Below, piece after piece: positions 42,271-52,365 of a stretch of DNA of 64,000 nt; within the stretch, counting starts at the first letter, position 1; every line of letters begins with the position of its first letter. The notes under the pieces are model-generated. The model did no database searches. It had not been told where the DNA came from and worked only from the letters and a program-made list of their open reading frames with translations. Origin of the DNA: Polynucleobacter sp. (GTDB taxonomy: Bacteria > Pseudomonadota > Gammaproteobacteria > Burkholderiales > Burkholderiaceae); contig NZ_JAUXZY010000002.1 in the NCBI RefSeq assembly GCF_030693775.1, positions 29,361-93,360 on the forward strand, read 5' to 3'. A program made the position numbers and the translations under genes.

Positions 42271-45200
42271 TTACGCGTACTGCACCGTCACCGGATCTGC
42301 CTGTGTTGTTGCAAGCAATTGATGCAGGCTATGCAGACAAGCATCATCCGGATAGAGCCGTAACTCATCCGGAAACTGCACTAAGCAAGCACTGCCACTC
42401 GTAGTGACTACCGCAGTCAGCGGCAATCCCTTAAAGCCATCTAATGGGCTAGGTGCCATATTTGAGGGCATACCTGGCTTTGCCTGTTGCTGGCGATTGC
42501 TGATTAAGTAAGGGTTGATTTGACTGCGGAAGAGTTTCAGATCAACCCCGGAATCCATCCGCACATGCACATTACGGCCAAAGCGCAAACGCGCACCCGC
42601 GATATCCATCACAGCCTCTGCCACGATCCGAGTGCCACCGGAAAACTTATCAGGCGTGACATTCACTTTTGCGATAACCAGCTCATCTTCTTTTAACCAG
42701 GATCGATTGGGTTCGTACACCTCGCTATAGAGCATGACTTCGATTGCCGCTGTACCGTCGTCAATCGTGGCAACCATCATTCGCCCACGTTGCCCAGTCA
42801 GCATGCGTGCTGACGTAATAATGCCGGCCAGCAATTGGTCTTTTCCTTCGGCTACCTTGACCAAAGGTTGCCGTACAAAATGCGCTACCTCATTGCGGTA
42901 TGCATCAAACAAATGGCCGGTAAGGCATAAGCCAAGCGCGGTTTTTTCTTCTTGCAGTCGTTTCTTTTCAGGCCAAGGCGGCTCACTCACGAGCTCAGGC
43001 AAGTGGCGATCGGATTCACCTGCAGTCTCAAACAAACTCACCTGATGAATCGATGCCTCGGCCTGCTCTGCTGCCTCAATCGCCCGCGCCAATGAAGCGA
43101 GTAAGGTAGAGCGAATATCGTAGGGCTTGCCTTTTTGATTGGGTCCTGCGGCATACAAACTATCAAAGGCGCCAGCGCGCATCAATGCCTCAATTGCACG
43201 GCGATTGACTTGGCGGCGATCGACACGCGCACAGAAATCAAACAGATCAGTAAAGGGGCCGCCGGTTTCGCGCGCTTTAACAATTGCCTCAATCGCTGCT
43301 TCGCCGGTGCCGCGTACCGCACCTAAGCCGTAGCGTATATCGGTCAAGGACTGCTCTAATGGCGCCCCTTGCGTGCGCAGGGGAGTAAATTCATAGGTGC
43401 CGGTATTGATATCCGGCGGCAATACCCGTAAGCGATTTTGCAGGCAATCGTCGTACAGAATTTTGACCTTATCGGTGTCGTCCATGGCGAGCGATAAGTT
43501 GCCCGCCATAAATTCAGCAGGGTAATGGGCCTTGAGCCATGCGGTTTGATAAGCGAGTAAGGCATATGCAGCAGCATGGGATTTATTAAATCCATAACCC
43601 GCAAAGCGCTCCATCAGGTCATAAATCTCATTGGCTTTGGCTTCAGTAATGCCGCCTTTTTTGGCGCCCTCACTAAAGATCTTGCGGTGCTGCGCCATCT
43701 CTTCTGGCTTTTTCTTGCCCATCGCCCGGCGTAATAAATCAGCGCCGCCCAACGAGTAGCCCCCAATCATTTGGGCCATCTGCATCACCTGCTCTTGATA
43801 AACCATGATGCCGTAGGTTTCGCGCAGAACCGGCTCAATACGGGGATCGGGGTATTCAACCTGTTGGCGGCCGTGTTTACGCGCAATAAAGTCCGGAATC
43901 AGATCCATTGGGCCAGGACGATAAAGCGCTACGAGAGCGATGATGTCTTCAAAGCGATCGGGCTTGGCATCGCGCAGCATGCCCTGCATGCCGCGGCTTT
44001 CCAGCTGGAAGACTGCAACGGTATTAGCGGATTTCAGAACTTCAAATGCAGCAGGATCTTCCAAGGTGATGTCGCCGATAGTCCAGTCTTTGCGATCGGC
44101 ATGCAATGCTTTAATCCATCTCTCTGCTGCAGCCAAGATGGTCAGCGTGGTTAAGCCCAAGAAGTCGAACTTGACGAGGCCAATCGCCTCTACGTCATCT
44201 TTATCGTACTGACTGATGACCGAGCTGCTGTCTTGGTCTTTGGAGTCTTGCGTATACAGCGGACAAAAATCCGTTAGCTTTCCCGGGGCAATGAGTACGC
44301 CGCCGGCATGCATGCCCACGTTACGGGTCATGCCCTCGAGTTGCTGTGCAAGCGCCAAGAGTTGCCGCACTTCATCCTCATTACGCTCCCGCTCAGCCAA
44401 TTGCTTTTCTTCTTTTTTGGCCATCTCAATCGTGACCAGTTGACCGGGCTTAAATGGCACGAGCTTTGCGATGCTATCGACAAAGCCATAGCCCTGCTCC
44501 AAGACCCGGCCCACATCCCGAATAGCTGCTTTCGCTGCCATGGTGCCAAAGGTGGCAATTTGACTCACGGCATCTTTGCCGTATTTGTCTTTGACATACT
44601 GAATTACACGATCGCGCCCGTGCTGGCAAAAGTCGATATCAAAGTCGGGCATCGATACCCGCTCTGGATTTAAAAATCGCTCAAACAGCAGGTTGTATTT
44701 AAGGGGATCCAGATCCGTAATCCCAAGTGAATAAGCTACTAAGGAGCCGGCACCCGAGCCGCGGCCAGGACCCACGGGTACGCCATTGTTCTTTGCCCAG
44801 TTAATAAAGTCGGCAACGATTAAAAAGTAACCCGGGAATCCCATTTGCTCAATAGTCTTCACTTCAAACGTCAAACGCTCGCGATAACGGGGCTCTTCTG
44901 CAGCGCGCTGCTCTGGATCGGGAAAGTTACGTGCCATATGCCGAACCAACCCGACCTCGGCCTGCTTAAATAAATAATCGCCGAGCGAGATGCCGGCCGG
45001 AATCGGAAACTCCGGCAAACGAGGCTGACCCAATACCAAGGAGAGGTTGCAGCGTTTGGCAATCTCAACCGAGTTAGCGAGCGCGCTTGGTAAATCAGCA
45101 AAGCGCTTTTCCATCTCGGCTTGGCTTAAAAAGTATTGCTCGGGATTGAATTTTTTCTGGCGACGTGGATTGCCGAGTAACTCGCCCTCTGCGATACACA

Positions 45201-45888
45201 CCCGCGCTTCATGGGCATTGAAATCATCCCGATGCATAAACTGGACGGCATGGGTCGCAACTACCGGTATAGCAAGGGTGCTCGCAAGCTGGCAAGCTAG
45301 CTGCAGGTGTTGTTCATCTTGCGGATGCCCGGCACGCTGCACTTCAATAAAGTAAGCGCCCGGAAAAAGGGTTTTCCAGCGCTCGGCAGCGGCTCTCGCC
45401 TGCTCTTCCTGGCCCGCCAATAGCGCGGTACCCACATCACCCAAATGCGCGCCCGATAAGGCAATCAATCCATAGGACAGAGTTCGGCCAACCGCCTGAT
45501 CTTCTTTTTTTGCAGCCGGCTCACTAAACCACCGAGGATCTACTTCTGCGCGCCCCCGCGATTGGTTATCCAGCGATGCCCGGCTGAGCAGCTGGCATAA
45601 ATTGAGGTAGCCGGAGTGGTTTTGCACCAGCAGAAGCATCCGGTAGGGCTGATCAGGATCTTGTAGATTCGAGAGCCACACATCGGCGCCGGCAATCGGC
45701 TTGACTCCGCCTTCACGGGCAGCCATGTAAAACTTCACTAGACCAAATAGGTTGCTGAGGTCGGTAATGGCCAAGGCACCCATGCCATCACTGCTTGCTG
45801 CAGCAACCGCATCATCAATGCGCACGACTCCATCCGTAATTGAAAACTCGGAATGAACGCGCAGATGAACAAAACGGGGTACGGCCAT
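42271..45888 (-). CDS. dnaE: DNA polymerase III subunit alpha
   Basis: 1205 aa; PHP domain start FVHLRVHSEFSITDGVVRIDDAV; GPGRGSGAGSLVAYSLGITDLDPLKYNLLFERFLNPERVSMPDFDIDF. Confidence 0.98.
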   Translation of the reverse strand: MAVPRFVHLRVHSEFSITDGVVRIDDAVAAASSDGMGALAITDLSNLFGLVKFYMAAREGGVKPIAGADVWLSNLQDPDQPYRMLLLVQNHSGYLNLCQLLSRASLDNQSRGRAEVDPRWFSEPAAKKEDQAVGRTLSYGLIALSGAHLGDVGTALLAGQEEQARAAAERWKTLFPGAYFIEVQRAGHPQDEQHLQLACQLASTLAIPVVATHAVQFMHRDDFNAHEARVCIAEGELLGNPRRQKKFNPEQYFLSQAEMEKRFADLPSALANSVEIAKRCNLSLVLGQPRLPEFPIPAGISLGDYLFKQAEVGLVRHMARNFPDPEQRAAEEPRYRERLTFEVKTIEQMGFPGYFLIVADFINWAKNNGVPVGPGRGSGAGSLVAYSLGITDLDPLKYNLLFERFLNPERVSMPDFDIDFCQHGRDRVIQYVKDKYGKDAVSQIATFGTMAAKAAIRDVGRVLEQGYGFVDSIAKLVPFKPGQLVTIEMAKKEEKQLAERERNEDEVRQLLALAQQLEGMTRNVGMHAGGVLIAPGKLTDFCPLYTQDSKDQDSSSVISQYDKDDVEAIGLVKFDFLGLTTLTILAAAERWIKALHADRKDWTIGDITLEDPAAFEVLKSANTVAVFQLESRGMQGMLRDAKPDRFEDIIALVALYRPGPMDLIPDFIARKHGRQQVEYPDPRIEPVLRETYGIMVYQEQVMQMAQMIGGYSLGGADLLRRAMGKKKPEEMAQHRKIFSEGAKKGGITEAKANEIYDLMERFAGYGFNKSHAAAYALLAYQTAWLKAHYPAEFMAGNLSLAMDDTDKVKILYDDCLQNRLRVLPPDINTGTYEFTPLRTQGAPLEQSLTDIRYGLGAVRGTGEAAIEAIVKARETGGPFTDLFDFCARVDRRQVNRRAIEALMRAGAFDSLYAAGPNQKGKPYDIRSTLLASLARAIEAAEQAEASIHQVSLFETAGESDRHLPELVSEPPWPEKKRLQEEKTALGLCLTGHLFDAYRNEVAHFVRQPLVKVAEGKDQLLAGIITSARMLTGQRGRMMVATIDDGTAAIEVMLYSEVYEPNRSWLKEDELVIAKVNVTPDKFSGGTRIVAEAVMDIAGARLRFGRNVHVRMDSGVDLKLFRSQINPYLISNRQQQAKPGMPSNMAPSPLDGFKGLPLTAVVTTSGSACLVQFPDELRLYPDDACLHSLHQLLATTQADPVTVQYA

Positions 45889-45891
45889 GAG

Positions 45892-46860
45892 ATGATTTTA
45901 GCTGTGTCTAGCTTAAAACCACCCCATCCACGCTACCGTGGGCGCTTTGCGCCCTCACCGACCGGGCCTTTGCATGCCGGCTCCCTAGCCAGCGCCCTGG
46001 GAAGCTGGCTGGATGCCCGCTCCAATCAAGGCGCTTGGCTCGTCCGCATCGAGGATTTGGATGCGCCGCGCTGCATTGCCGGAATGGACCAGCGCATTTT
46101 GGCTCAGCTACAGGCCTGTGGGCTTACCTGGGACGAGGAAGTGCTCTGGCAATCCCAGCAACTCAAGACTTACCAAAACGTCTTAGAAACGCTTTACAGC
46201 GATCGGCAGATCTACCCCTGTACTTGCTCGCGCCAGCAGATTACTAGCGCCCTGAGCAGCCAAGGCAAGCTACGCGCCCGCAATCAAGAACAGATCTATC
46301 CGGGCACCTGCCGTCATGGCTATGTTTGGCAAGCACAGCTTCCTGAAGCGATGCCGCCTTCTGCATGGCGCCTTGCCCTCAAACCCGAGCAAGTGATTCG
46401 CTTTAGCGATGCGGAGCTTGGGTCACAAGAGCAAAACCTCAATACTGATGTGGGGGATTTTGTACTGCTTAGGGCCGATGGAATTGTTGCGTATCAACTC
46501 GCCGTGGTGGTTGATGATGCACGACAAGGCATCACGCACATTGTGCGGGGCGCCGATTTACTCAGCAACACTGCGCGGCAAATTTATTTGCAAGGGATTT
46601 TGGATTACCCAACCCCACAATACCGCCACTTGCCACTCGTCTTAGATCCGCATGGGGAGAAGTTAAGTAAGCAGACTCAGGCTACTGAAATCAATACCGC
46701 AAGTGAGGCGGCTGCTTTACAAGCGCTACAGGCAGCTGCACTGCATCTGGGTTTAAGGAATCTCAGTGATGGACAAGACCAAACGATTGCAGAGTGGCTA
46801 CTGCAGGCCACGCATGCTTGGGCTGATCGGACTAAGCAAATCAGCCGCACTCAAAACTAA
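45892..46860 (+). CDS. gluQ: Glutamyl-Q tRNA(Asp) synthetase
   Basis: RYRGRFAPSPTGPLHAGSLASALGSWLDARSNQGAWLVRIEDLD; short GluRS-like without anticodon-binding domain. The track ORF starts at 45853. Confidence 0.92.
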   Translation: MILAVSSLKPPHPRYRGRFAPSPTGPLHAGSLASALGSWLDARSNQGAWLVRIEDLDAPRCIAGMDQRILAQLQACGLTWDEEVLWQSQQLKTYQNVLETLYSDRQIYPCTCSRQQITSALSSQGKLRARNQEQIYPGTCRHGYVWQAQLPEAMPPSAWRLALKPEQVIRFSDAELGSQEQNLNTDVGDFVLLRADGIVAYQLAVVVDDARQGITHIVRGADLLSNTARQIYLQGILDYPTPQYRHLPLVLDPHGEKLSKQTQATEINTASEAAALQALQAAALHLGLRNLSDGQDQTIAEWLLQATHAWADRTKQISRTQN

Positions 46861-48272
46861 CCGGTCTTTTTTTTCATGCCGCCGAGTAAAGCACCAACCG
46901 GTGATTTAGCGGGTGTGATGCCTGCTTTTTTAATGGGGTTGGCGATCGGCTGATCAGGGTTGCGATCATCAAGACTCGCCTTTGGCGCTGCTTGTGCGGC
47001 ACCGGCTGGAGCTGCGCCGGCTTGATAGGGCTTATAGAAAAATGGATCTGCCGTTTTGCCGCCCTTTAATTCTGGGAGTGGCATCACTTGCAATTTGCGC
47101 TTCATCAATTTTTCGATGTCGTCTAACAAGCGCTTTTCACCATCGTCGACTAAGGCAATTGCATCGCCGGTGCTACCTGCCCGTCCTGTACGGCCAATGC
47201 GGTGAATGAAGTCCTCGGCGTTGTAAGGCAACTCGTGATTAATCACGCAAGGCATCGCTGGAATATCCAGACCACGCGCTGCCACATCGGTTGCCACCAA
47301 AGCCTCAATAGCGCCCGACTTAAATGCATCCAAAGTCAGTGTACGTTCACCCTGACTCTTATCGCCATGAATCGATCCCGCCTTAATACCATCGCGCTCA
47401 AGTGCCCGCGAGAGTTTGGCGCAGCCTAAACGGCTATTGGTAAAGATGATGCACTGACGCGATAAACCCTGGCGGGTACGCGCCTCCAAGATGGTGGTAA
47501 TCGCACGCTGCTTATCGGCCGCAGAGACCAAGTGCACCACCTGCCTGACGGTATCGGCAGCGGCATTTTGGCGTGCCACTTCAACCGTAACGGGGTTGCG
47601 CAAATAACTCTGTGCTAATTTTTTAATCTCAGGAGAGAAGGTGGCTGAGAACAATAAGGTTTGGCGCTGTGCTGGGATTAAATTAATGATGCGCTGCAGA
47701 TCAGGCAAAAAGCCCATATCGAGCATGCGATCAGCTTCATCCAAGACCAAGATCTCGACTTGCGATAAGTTCGCGGTTTTAGAGCCAAGGTGATCGAGTA
47801 AACGTCCAGGCGTAGCAATCAGTATTTCGATACCACTGCGTAGCTGAGCCACTTGGGGCTGCATGTCCACACCACCAAAAACGACGGTTGAGCGCAGATC
47901 CGTATGCCGAGAATAGTTAGCCGCATTATCGGCAACCTGCACTGCCAGTTCGCGGGTTGGCGTTAAGACCAGTGCGCGAATGGGATGGCGCGCTGGCGAT
48001 GCGCTACTACTTGAACCCGGAAGCAACTTTTGAATGATGGGCAACACAAAGGCGGCAGTTTTGCCAGTACCCGTTTGCGCGGCACCCATTAAATCTTTGC
48101 CCGCTAGCACATGAGGAATCGCTTGCGCTTGAATGGGGGTTGGGGTGTTATAGCCCTGTTCGCCGATTGCCTTTTGAACGCGTGGGTCAAGGCCAAAATC
48201 GGCGAAGGTAATGCTAACTGGAGAGTCGGCAGACTCTGCGGGGGTGTTTGTATCTACAGTGGTATTGGTCAA
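46857..48272 (-). CDS. rhlE: DEAD-box RNA helicase, RhlE type
   Basis: 471 aa; AQTGTGKTAAF, PTRELAVQV, LDEADRMLDMGF, HRIGRTGRAG. Confidence 0.93.
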   Translation of the reverse strand: MTNTTVDTNTPAESADSPVSITFADFGLDPRVQKAIGEQGYNTPTPIQAQAIPHVLAGKDLMGAAQTGTGKTAAFVLPIIQKLLPGSSSSASPARHPIRALVLTPTRELAVQVADNAANYSRHTDLRSTVVFGGVDMQPQVAQLRSGIEILIATPGRLLDHLGSKTANLSQVEILVLDEADRMLDMGFLPDLQRIINLIPAQRQTLLFSATFSPEIKKLAQSYLRNPVTVEVARQNAAADTVRQVVHLVSAADKQRAITTILEARTRQGLSRQCIIFTNSRLGCAKLSRALERDGIKAGSIHGDKSQGERTLTLDAFKSGAIEALVATDVAARGLDIPAMPCVINHELPYNAEDFIHRIGRTGRAGSTGDAIALVDDGEKRLLDDIEKLMKRKLQVMPLPELKGGKTADPFFYKPYQAGAAPAGAAQAAPKASLDDRNPDQPIANPIKKAGITPAKSPVGALLGGMKKKTG

Positions 48273-48278
48273 GGTAAC

Positions 48279-48686
48279 TTAAATAATGGCCGCGATCCCA
48301 GCCTTAGCAGTGCTGGCATCTTCGGAAGACTTCACGCCGGAAACGCCGACTGCGCCGATGGTAAATCCATTTACATCGATATTGACGCCACCCTCTAGCA
48401 TCCCTTGAATGTGGGGTGCGGACAAAAAGGAGGTGCGGCCGTTGTTAATAATCTCTTCGTATACGCGAGTCTCGCGCTTACCCATAGCCGCCGTACGGGC
48501 TTTCTCTTGGGCAATGTAAGCGGATACAGGAGCGCAGCCATCGCGGCGAATCATGCCGAGTACGTGGCCGCCATCATCACAAACCGCAATCGTCACTGCC
48601 CAGTTGTTTGCAGCAGCGTGCGCATTGGCGGCGTCCAGAATGGCTTGAACGTTTGCTTGGGTCAGGTAAGGTTTGTTTGCCAACAT
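48279..48686 (-). CDS. GlcG/HbpS-family heme-binding-like protein
   Basis: 135 aa; VTIAVCDDGGHVLGMIRRDGCAPVSAYIAQEKARTAA...GVNIDVNGFTIGAVGVSG. Confidence 0.88.
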   Translation of the reverse strand: MLANKPYLTQANVQAILDAANAHAAANNWAVTIAVCDDGGHVLGMIRRDGCAPVSAYIAQEKARTAAMGKRETRVYEEIINNGRTSFLSAPHIQGMLEGGVNIDVNGFTIGAVGVSGVKSSEDASTAKAGIAAII

Positions 48687-48914
48687 GATGGTCTCCTAAT
48701 GGTGTTTTGGTCTGAATTCGGTGGAATACCGCAACGGTCGCTGTTGTAGCTCAAAATCCCTTGTTCAATCCGACGCGGGTCAATTTTAAGAAAACCAATT
48801 GCCACGTAAAATCAAAAATCTGTAAAAAAACAGGGGATCAAGCTGAAATAGTCGGTCTTTTGTAGAATTTCACTCGATTCTGAATGTATTTGCCATTTTC
48901 CCATACCTTGAGCC

Positions 48915-51900
48915 ATGCCAACAAAAACCGCCCTGCCCCCTGAAATCAGCTCCCAATTGCAAAAGCACATCCGTGGGCAGGTGCTAACCGACACCCCAAG
49001 CCGGGGTCGCTACGCTACGGATGCATCGATTTATCAGCAATTTCCGGTTGGGGTTGTGATCCCCGAAGATGCAGCTGATATCGAAACGGCTTTAGCAGTA
49101 GCGCGGGAGCATTCGATCCCAGTATTGCCCCGTGGCGGCGGCACGAGCCAATGCGGCCAAACCACTGGGGTTGCGCTGGTCATTGATAACAGCAAGGCCT
49201 TTCGCAAGATCCTCCACGTCGATCCCGAAAAAGCCACTGCTGAAGTGGAGCCCGGTTTAGTTCTGGATCACCTCAATGCCAATCTAAAAAAACATGGCTT
49301 GTGGTACCCCGTTGACGTTTCTACCGGAGCGCAAGCAACGATTGGCGGCATGGCCGGAAACAATTCCTGCGGCAGTCGCTCGCTTGCATACGGCAATATG
49401 GTGCACAACGTCTTGGGCATCGATGCATGGCTGGCCGATGGTCAACTGGCGCAATTCGGTAACTATGCTCAGAGCACGGGAAGCGCAAAACAGCTGGGTG
49501 ATTTTGTCAAAGGCTTAGCCAATCGCTTGCAACCCGAAATTGAAGCGATGTTTCCGAAAGTCATGCGCCGTGTCGCTGGCTATAACTTGGATGTATTTCA
49601 TCCGCAAAGCGAAAAACCGTACACCACTGATGGCAGCGTTAACTTGGCCCACTTGTTAGTCGGCAGTGAAGGGACGCTGGCGTATTTCAAATCACTGCAA
49701 CTGAAATTGGCTCCATTACCGCAGCACAAGGTGCTCGGCATTGTGAATTTCTCCAGCTTCTATCGCGCCATGGATAGCGCGCAGCACATTGTCAAACTAG
49801 GTCCTACCGCGGTGGAATTAGTCGACCGCACCATGATTGATTTAGCGCGGCACAACCCCAGCTTTAAAAAGACCATTGAAAGCGCACTGATTGATGCAGC
49901 TGGCCCAACACCCGAAGCGATCTTACTCGTGGAGTTTTCGGGTGAAGCGCATGCCCCACTGTTAGAACGCGTTGCAGCACTCAAGGAATTGATGAGTGAC
50001 TTGGGTTTACCGAATACTGTGGTGTCAATGCCCGATGCAGGTCTCCAAAAAAATCTGTGGGAAGTTCGTAAAGCGGGCCTGAACATCATGATGAGTCTCA
50101 AAGGCGATGGCAAGCCGGTGAGCTTTATTGAGGACTGTGCCGTACCACTCGAGAACCTAGCTGACTACACCAGTGCACTCACCGACGTCTTTTCAAAATA
50201 CGGCTCACGCGGTACCTGGTATGCCCACGCATCCGTGGGCACTTTGCATGTTCGGCCGATCTTGGATATGCGCCGTGATGGCGCGCAGAAGATGCGGGCC
50301 ATGGCAGAAGAGGCGTCTGAACTAGTACGTCGCTATAAAGGCGCGTACAGCGGCGAGCACGGCGATGGCCTGTGCCGCGGTGAATGGATTAGCTGGCAAT
50401 TTGGTCCGAAGATTACCGATGCCTTGCGTGAGATCAAACATGCATTTGATCCGGATAATTTATTTAATCCCGGAAAAATCATTGATCCACCGAAGATGGA
50501 TGATTCGAGTTATTTCCGCTTTCCGCCGGAATACAAAATCATTCCCCTCAAGACCAATTTAGATTGGTCGGCATGGAATGTGCAAAACAATCCCGTTACC
50601 GAAGAGACGAGCGCGCCGGGTAGTGGCGGCGATCCAGCGCATGGCTTTTCCAAAGCAGTCGAGATGTGCAATAACAATGGCCATTGCCGTAAGTTTGATG
50701 CAGGTACCATGTGCCCCAGCTACCGCGTTACCCGCGATGAAAAACACCTCACCCGCGGCCGTGCCAATACCTTACGCCTTGCCGTATCGGGTCAACTCGA
50801 TGCTGCGCCCGGTGAAGATCCGCTGACTACTGCAGCCGTCAAAGATGCCATGGATTTATGCGTCAGCTGCAAAGCCTGTCGCCGCGAGTGCCCTACGGGT
50901 GTCGATATGGCGAAGATGAAAGTGGAATACTTAAGCCACTACAAAAAACGCCATGGCCATACGCTGCGTGATCGCCTAGTAGCGCACTTGCCGCACTATG
51001 CGCCGATGGTGAGCCGTATTCCAGGCCTACCCGCTTTACTGAATATTCGTAACCGCATCCCCGCCATTGCCAAGATACAAGAGTGGCTCACTGGCATTTC
51101 AGCCGAGCGCACCCTACCCGTCTGGCGTAGCGATACTTTTTGGAATGCACCAATCGATTCCGCGGCAAGTGCAGCGCAATACCGTTTCACACCAGAGCAA
51201 CTGCAAGCCGAGAGTAAGGCAGTCGTCCTTTTAGTCGATACCTTTAATGCCTACTTTGAGAACGAGAACGTGCATGCAGCAATTGCCGTGCTGCGCTCCG
51301 CTGGGTATCAAATTCATATTCCGCAAATGGATACAGCGAATAGCGCTTCTGCCACAGAACAGAAATGCTCAAAGCAGTTTTGTTGTGGTCGTACCTACCT
51401 TGCTGCTGGCATGGTGGATGAGGCCAAAGCCCGCTTGGGCGCCTTGGTAGACCACTTGGCACCCTATGCCGAGCGCGGTATTGCCATCGTTGGATTGGAA
51501 CCCTCTTGCCTCTTCACCTTAAAGGACGAAGCCTTAGTGATGGGCTTTGGACAAAAGGCAGTGAGTGTCAGCCAAAAAGCGCAGCTATTAGAAGAATTCT
51601 TAGTCGATCAATCCAAGGCCGGCAAACTCAATCTCAATCTCAAACCAGCCGATCGCGCAGTGCTGTTTCATGGCCATTGCCATCAAAAAGCATTTGCTGC
51701 CGTGACGCCAGCACTCGAACTGCTGCAACTGATTCCGAATGCAAAGCCCACTCTGATTGAATCGTCTTGCTGCGGTATGGCTGGAAGTTTTGGTTATGAA
51801 GTCGAGCACATTAGCGTGTCAAAGCAAATGGCAGAACTGAGTTTATTGCCAGCCATTCGGCAAGCGCCGGATAGCTGGGTGGTTGCCGATGGTACGAGTT

Positions 51901-51977
51901 GCCGTCATCAGATTCATGATGGTACGCAGCGCGATGCGGTGCATATTGCTCGCATCTTGGCAGCCCACCTGCAATAA
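48915..51977 (+). CDS. FAD-linked oxidase fused to 4Fe-4S/CCG-domain oxidoreductase (GlcD/GlcF-like)
   Basis: 1020 aa; VLPRGGGTSQCGQTTGVALVIDNSK (FAD_binding_4), CVSCKACRRECPTGVDMAKMK (4Fe-4S), HGHCHQKAF and ESSCCGMAGSFGYE (CCG). Confidence 0.93.
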   Translation: MPTKTALPPEISSQLQKHIRGQVLTDTPSRGRYATDASIYQQFPVGVVIPEDAADIETALAVAREHSIPVLPRGGGTSQCGQTTGVALVIDNSKAFRKILHVDPEKATAEVEPGLVLDHLNANLKKHGLWYPVDVSTGAQATIGGMAGNNSCGSRSLAYGNMVHNVLGIDAWLADGQLAQFGNYAQSTGSAKQLGDFVKGLANRLQPEIEAMFPKVMRRVAGYNLDVFHPQSEKPYTTDGSVNLAHLLVGSEGTLAYFKSLQLKLAPLPQHKVLGIVNFSSFYRAMDSAQHIVKLGPTAVELVDRTMIDLARHNPSFKKTIESALIDAAGPTPEAILLVEFSGEAHAPLLERVAALKELMSDLGLPNTVVSMPDAGLQKNLWEVRKAGLNIMMSLKGDGKPVSFIEDCAVPLENLADYTSALTDVFSKYGSRGTWYAHASVGTLHVRPILDMRRDGAQKMRAMAEEASELVRRYKGAYSGEHGDGLCRGEWISWQFGPKITDALREIKHAFDPDNLFNPGKIIDPPKMDDSSYFRFPPEYKIIPLKTNLDWSAWNVQNNPVTEETSAPGSGGDPAHGFSKAVEMCNNNGHCRKFDAGTMCPSYRVTRDEKHLTRGRANTLRLAVSGQLDAAPGEDPLTTAAVKDAMDLCVSCKACRRECPTGVDMAKMKVEYLSHYKKRHGHTLRDRLVAHLPHYAPMVSRIPGLPALLNIRNRIPAIAKIQEWLTGISAERTLPVWRSDTFWNAPIDSAASAAQYRFTPEQLQAESKAVVLLVDTFNAYFENENVHAAIAVLRSAGYQIHIPQMDTANSASATEQKCSKQFCCGRTYLAAGMVDEAKARLGALVDHLAPYAERGIAIVGLEPSCLFTLKDEALVMGFGQKAVSVSQKAQLLEEFLVDQSKAGKLNLNLKPADRAVLFHGHCHQKAFAAVTPALELLQLIPNAKPTLIESSCCGMAGSFGYEVEHISVSKQMAELSLLPAIRQAPDSWVVADGTSCRHQIHDGTQRDAVHIARILAAHLQ

Positions 51978-52009
51978 AGTATTGCTCTAAACGAATCCTT
52001 TTTGAAATC

Positions 52010-52042
52010 CTCTTACGGTCTTAGCGCATCAGGCCGTAAGAG
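52010..52042. terminator. Hairpin between convergent FAD/Fe-S oxidase gene and azlD
   Basis: CTCTTACGG ... CCGTAAGAG perfect 9-bp stem (11 with one G-T), overlapping the azlD stop codon. Confidence 0.45.
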
Positions 52043-52365
52043 ACCATCAGCAGCGTACCAATCAGTAAGGCCGGAACAAAGCGCTGCTGGGGTTTTGACA
52101 GCATGATGCCAATGCTAAGCAAGCAAATCAAAATACGGATCCACAGCGGTACGGTATCGAGTAAACCAATCGGCAAAACAATCAAGCGGATGGTTAAGGC
52201 TGCAACCATGGCATAGGTGACTGCCGATAACCAGCGAAAGATCTCGCTTTCTTGGTTAATTTTTCCGGCAAGCATCACGCCGATGGCGCGACACAAGTAG
52301 GTGCCAATGCAGGCGCTTGCGAGGGCAATCCACAGCCCCCATCCTTGTAAGTGAGCGGCCATCAC
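52021..52365 (-). CDS. azlD: AzlD-family branched-chain amino acid exporter small subunit
   Basis: 114 aa hydrophobic; GTYLCRAIGVMLAGKIN...LSAVTYAMVAALTIRLIVLP; coupled to azlC. Confidence 0.85.
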   Translation of the reverse strand: MMAAHLQGWGLWIALASACIGTYLCRAIGVMLAGKINQESEIFRWLSAVTYAMVAALTIRLIVLPIGLLDTVPLWIRILICLLSIGIMLSKPQQRFVPALLIGTLLMVSYGLMR

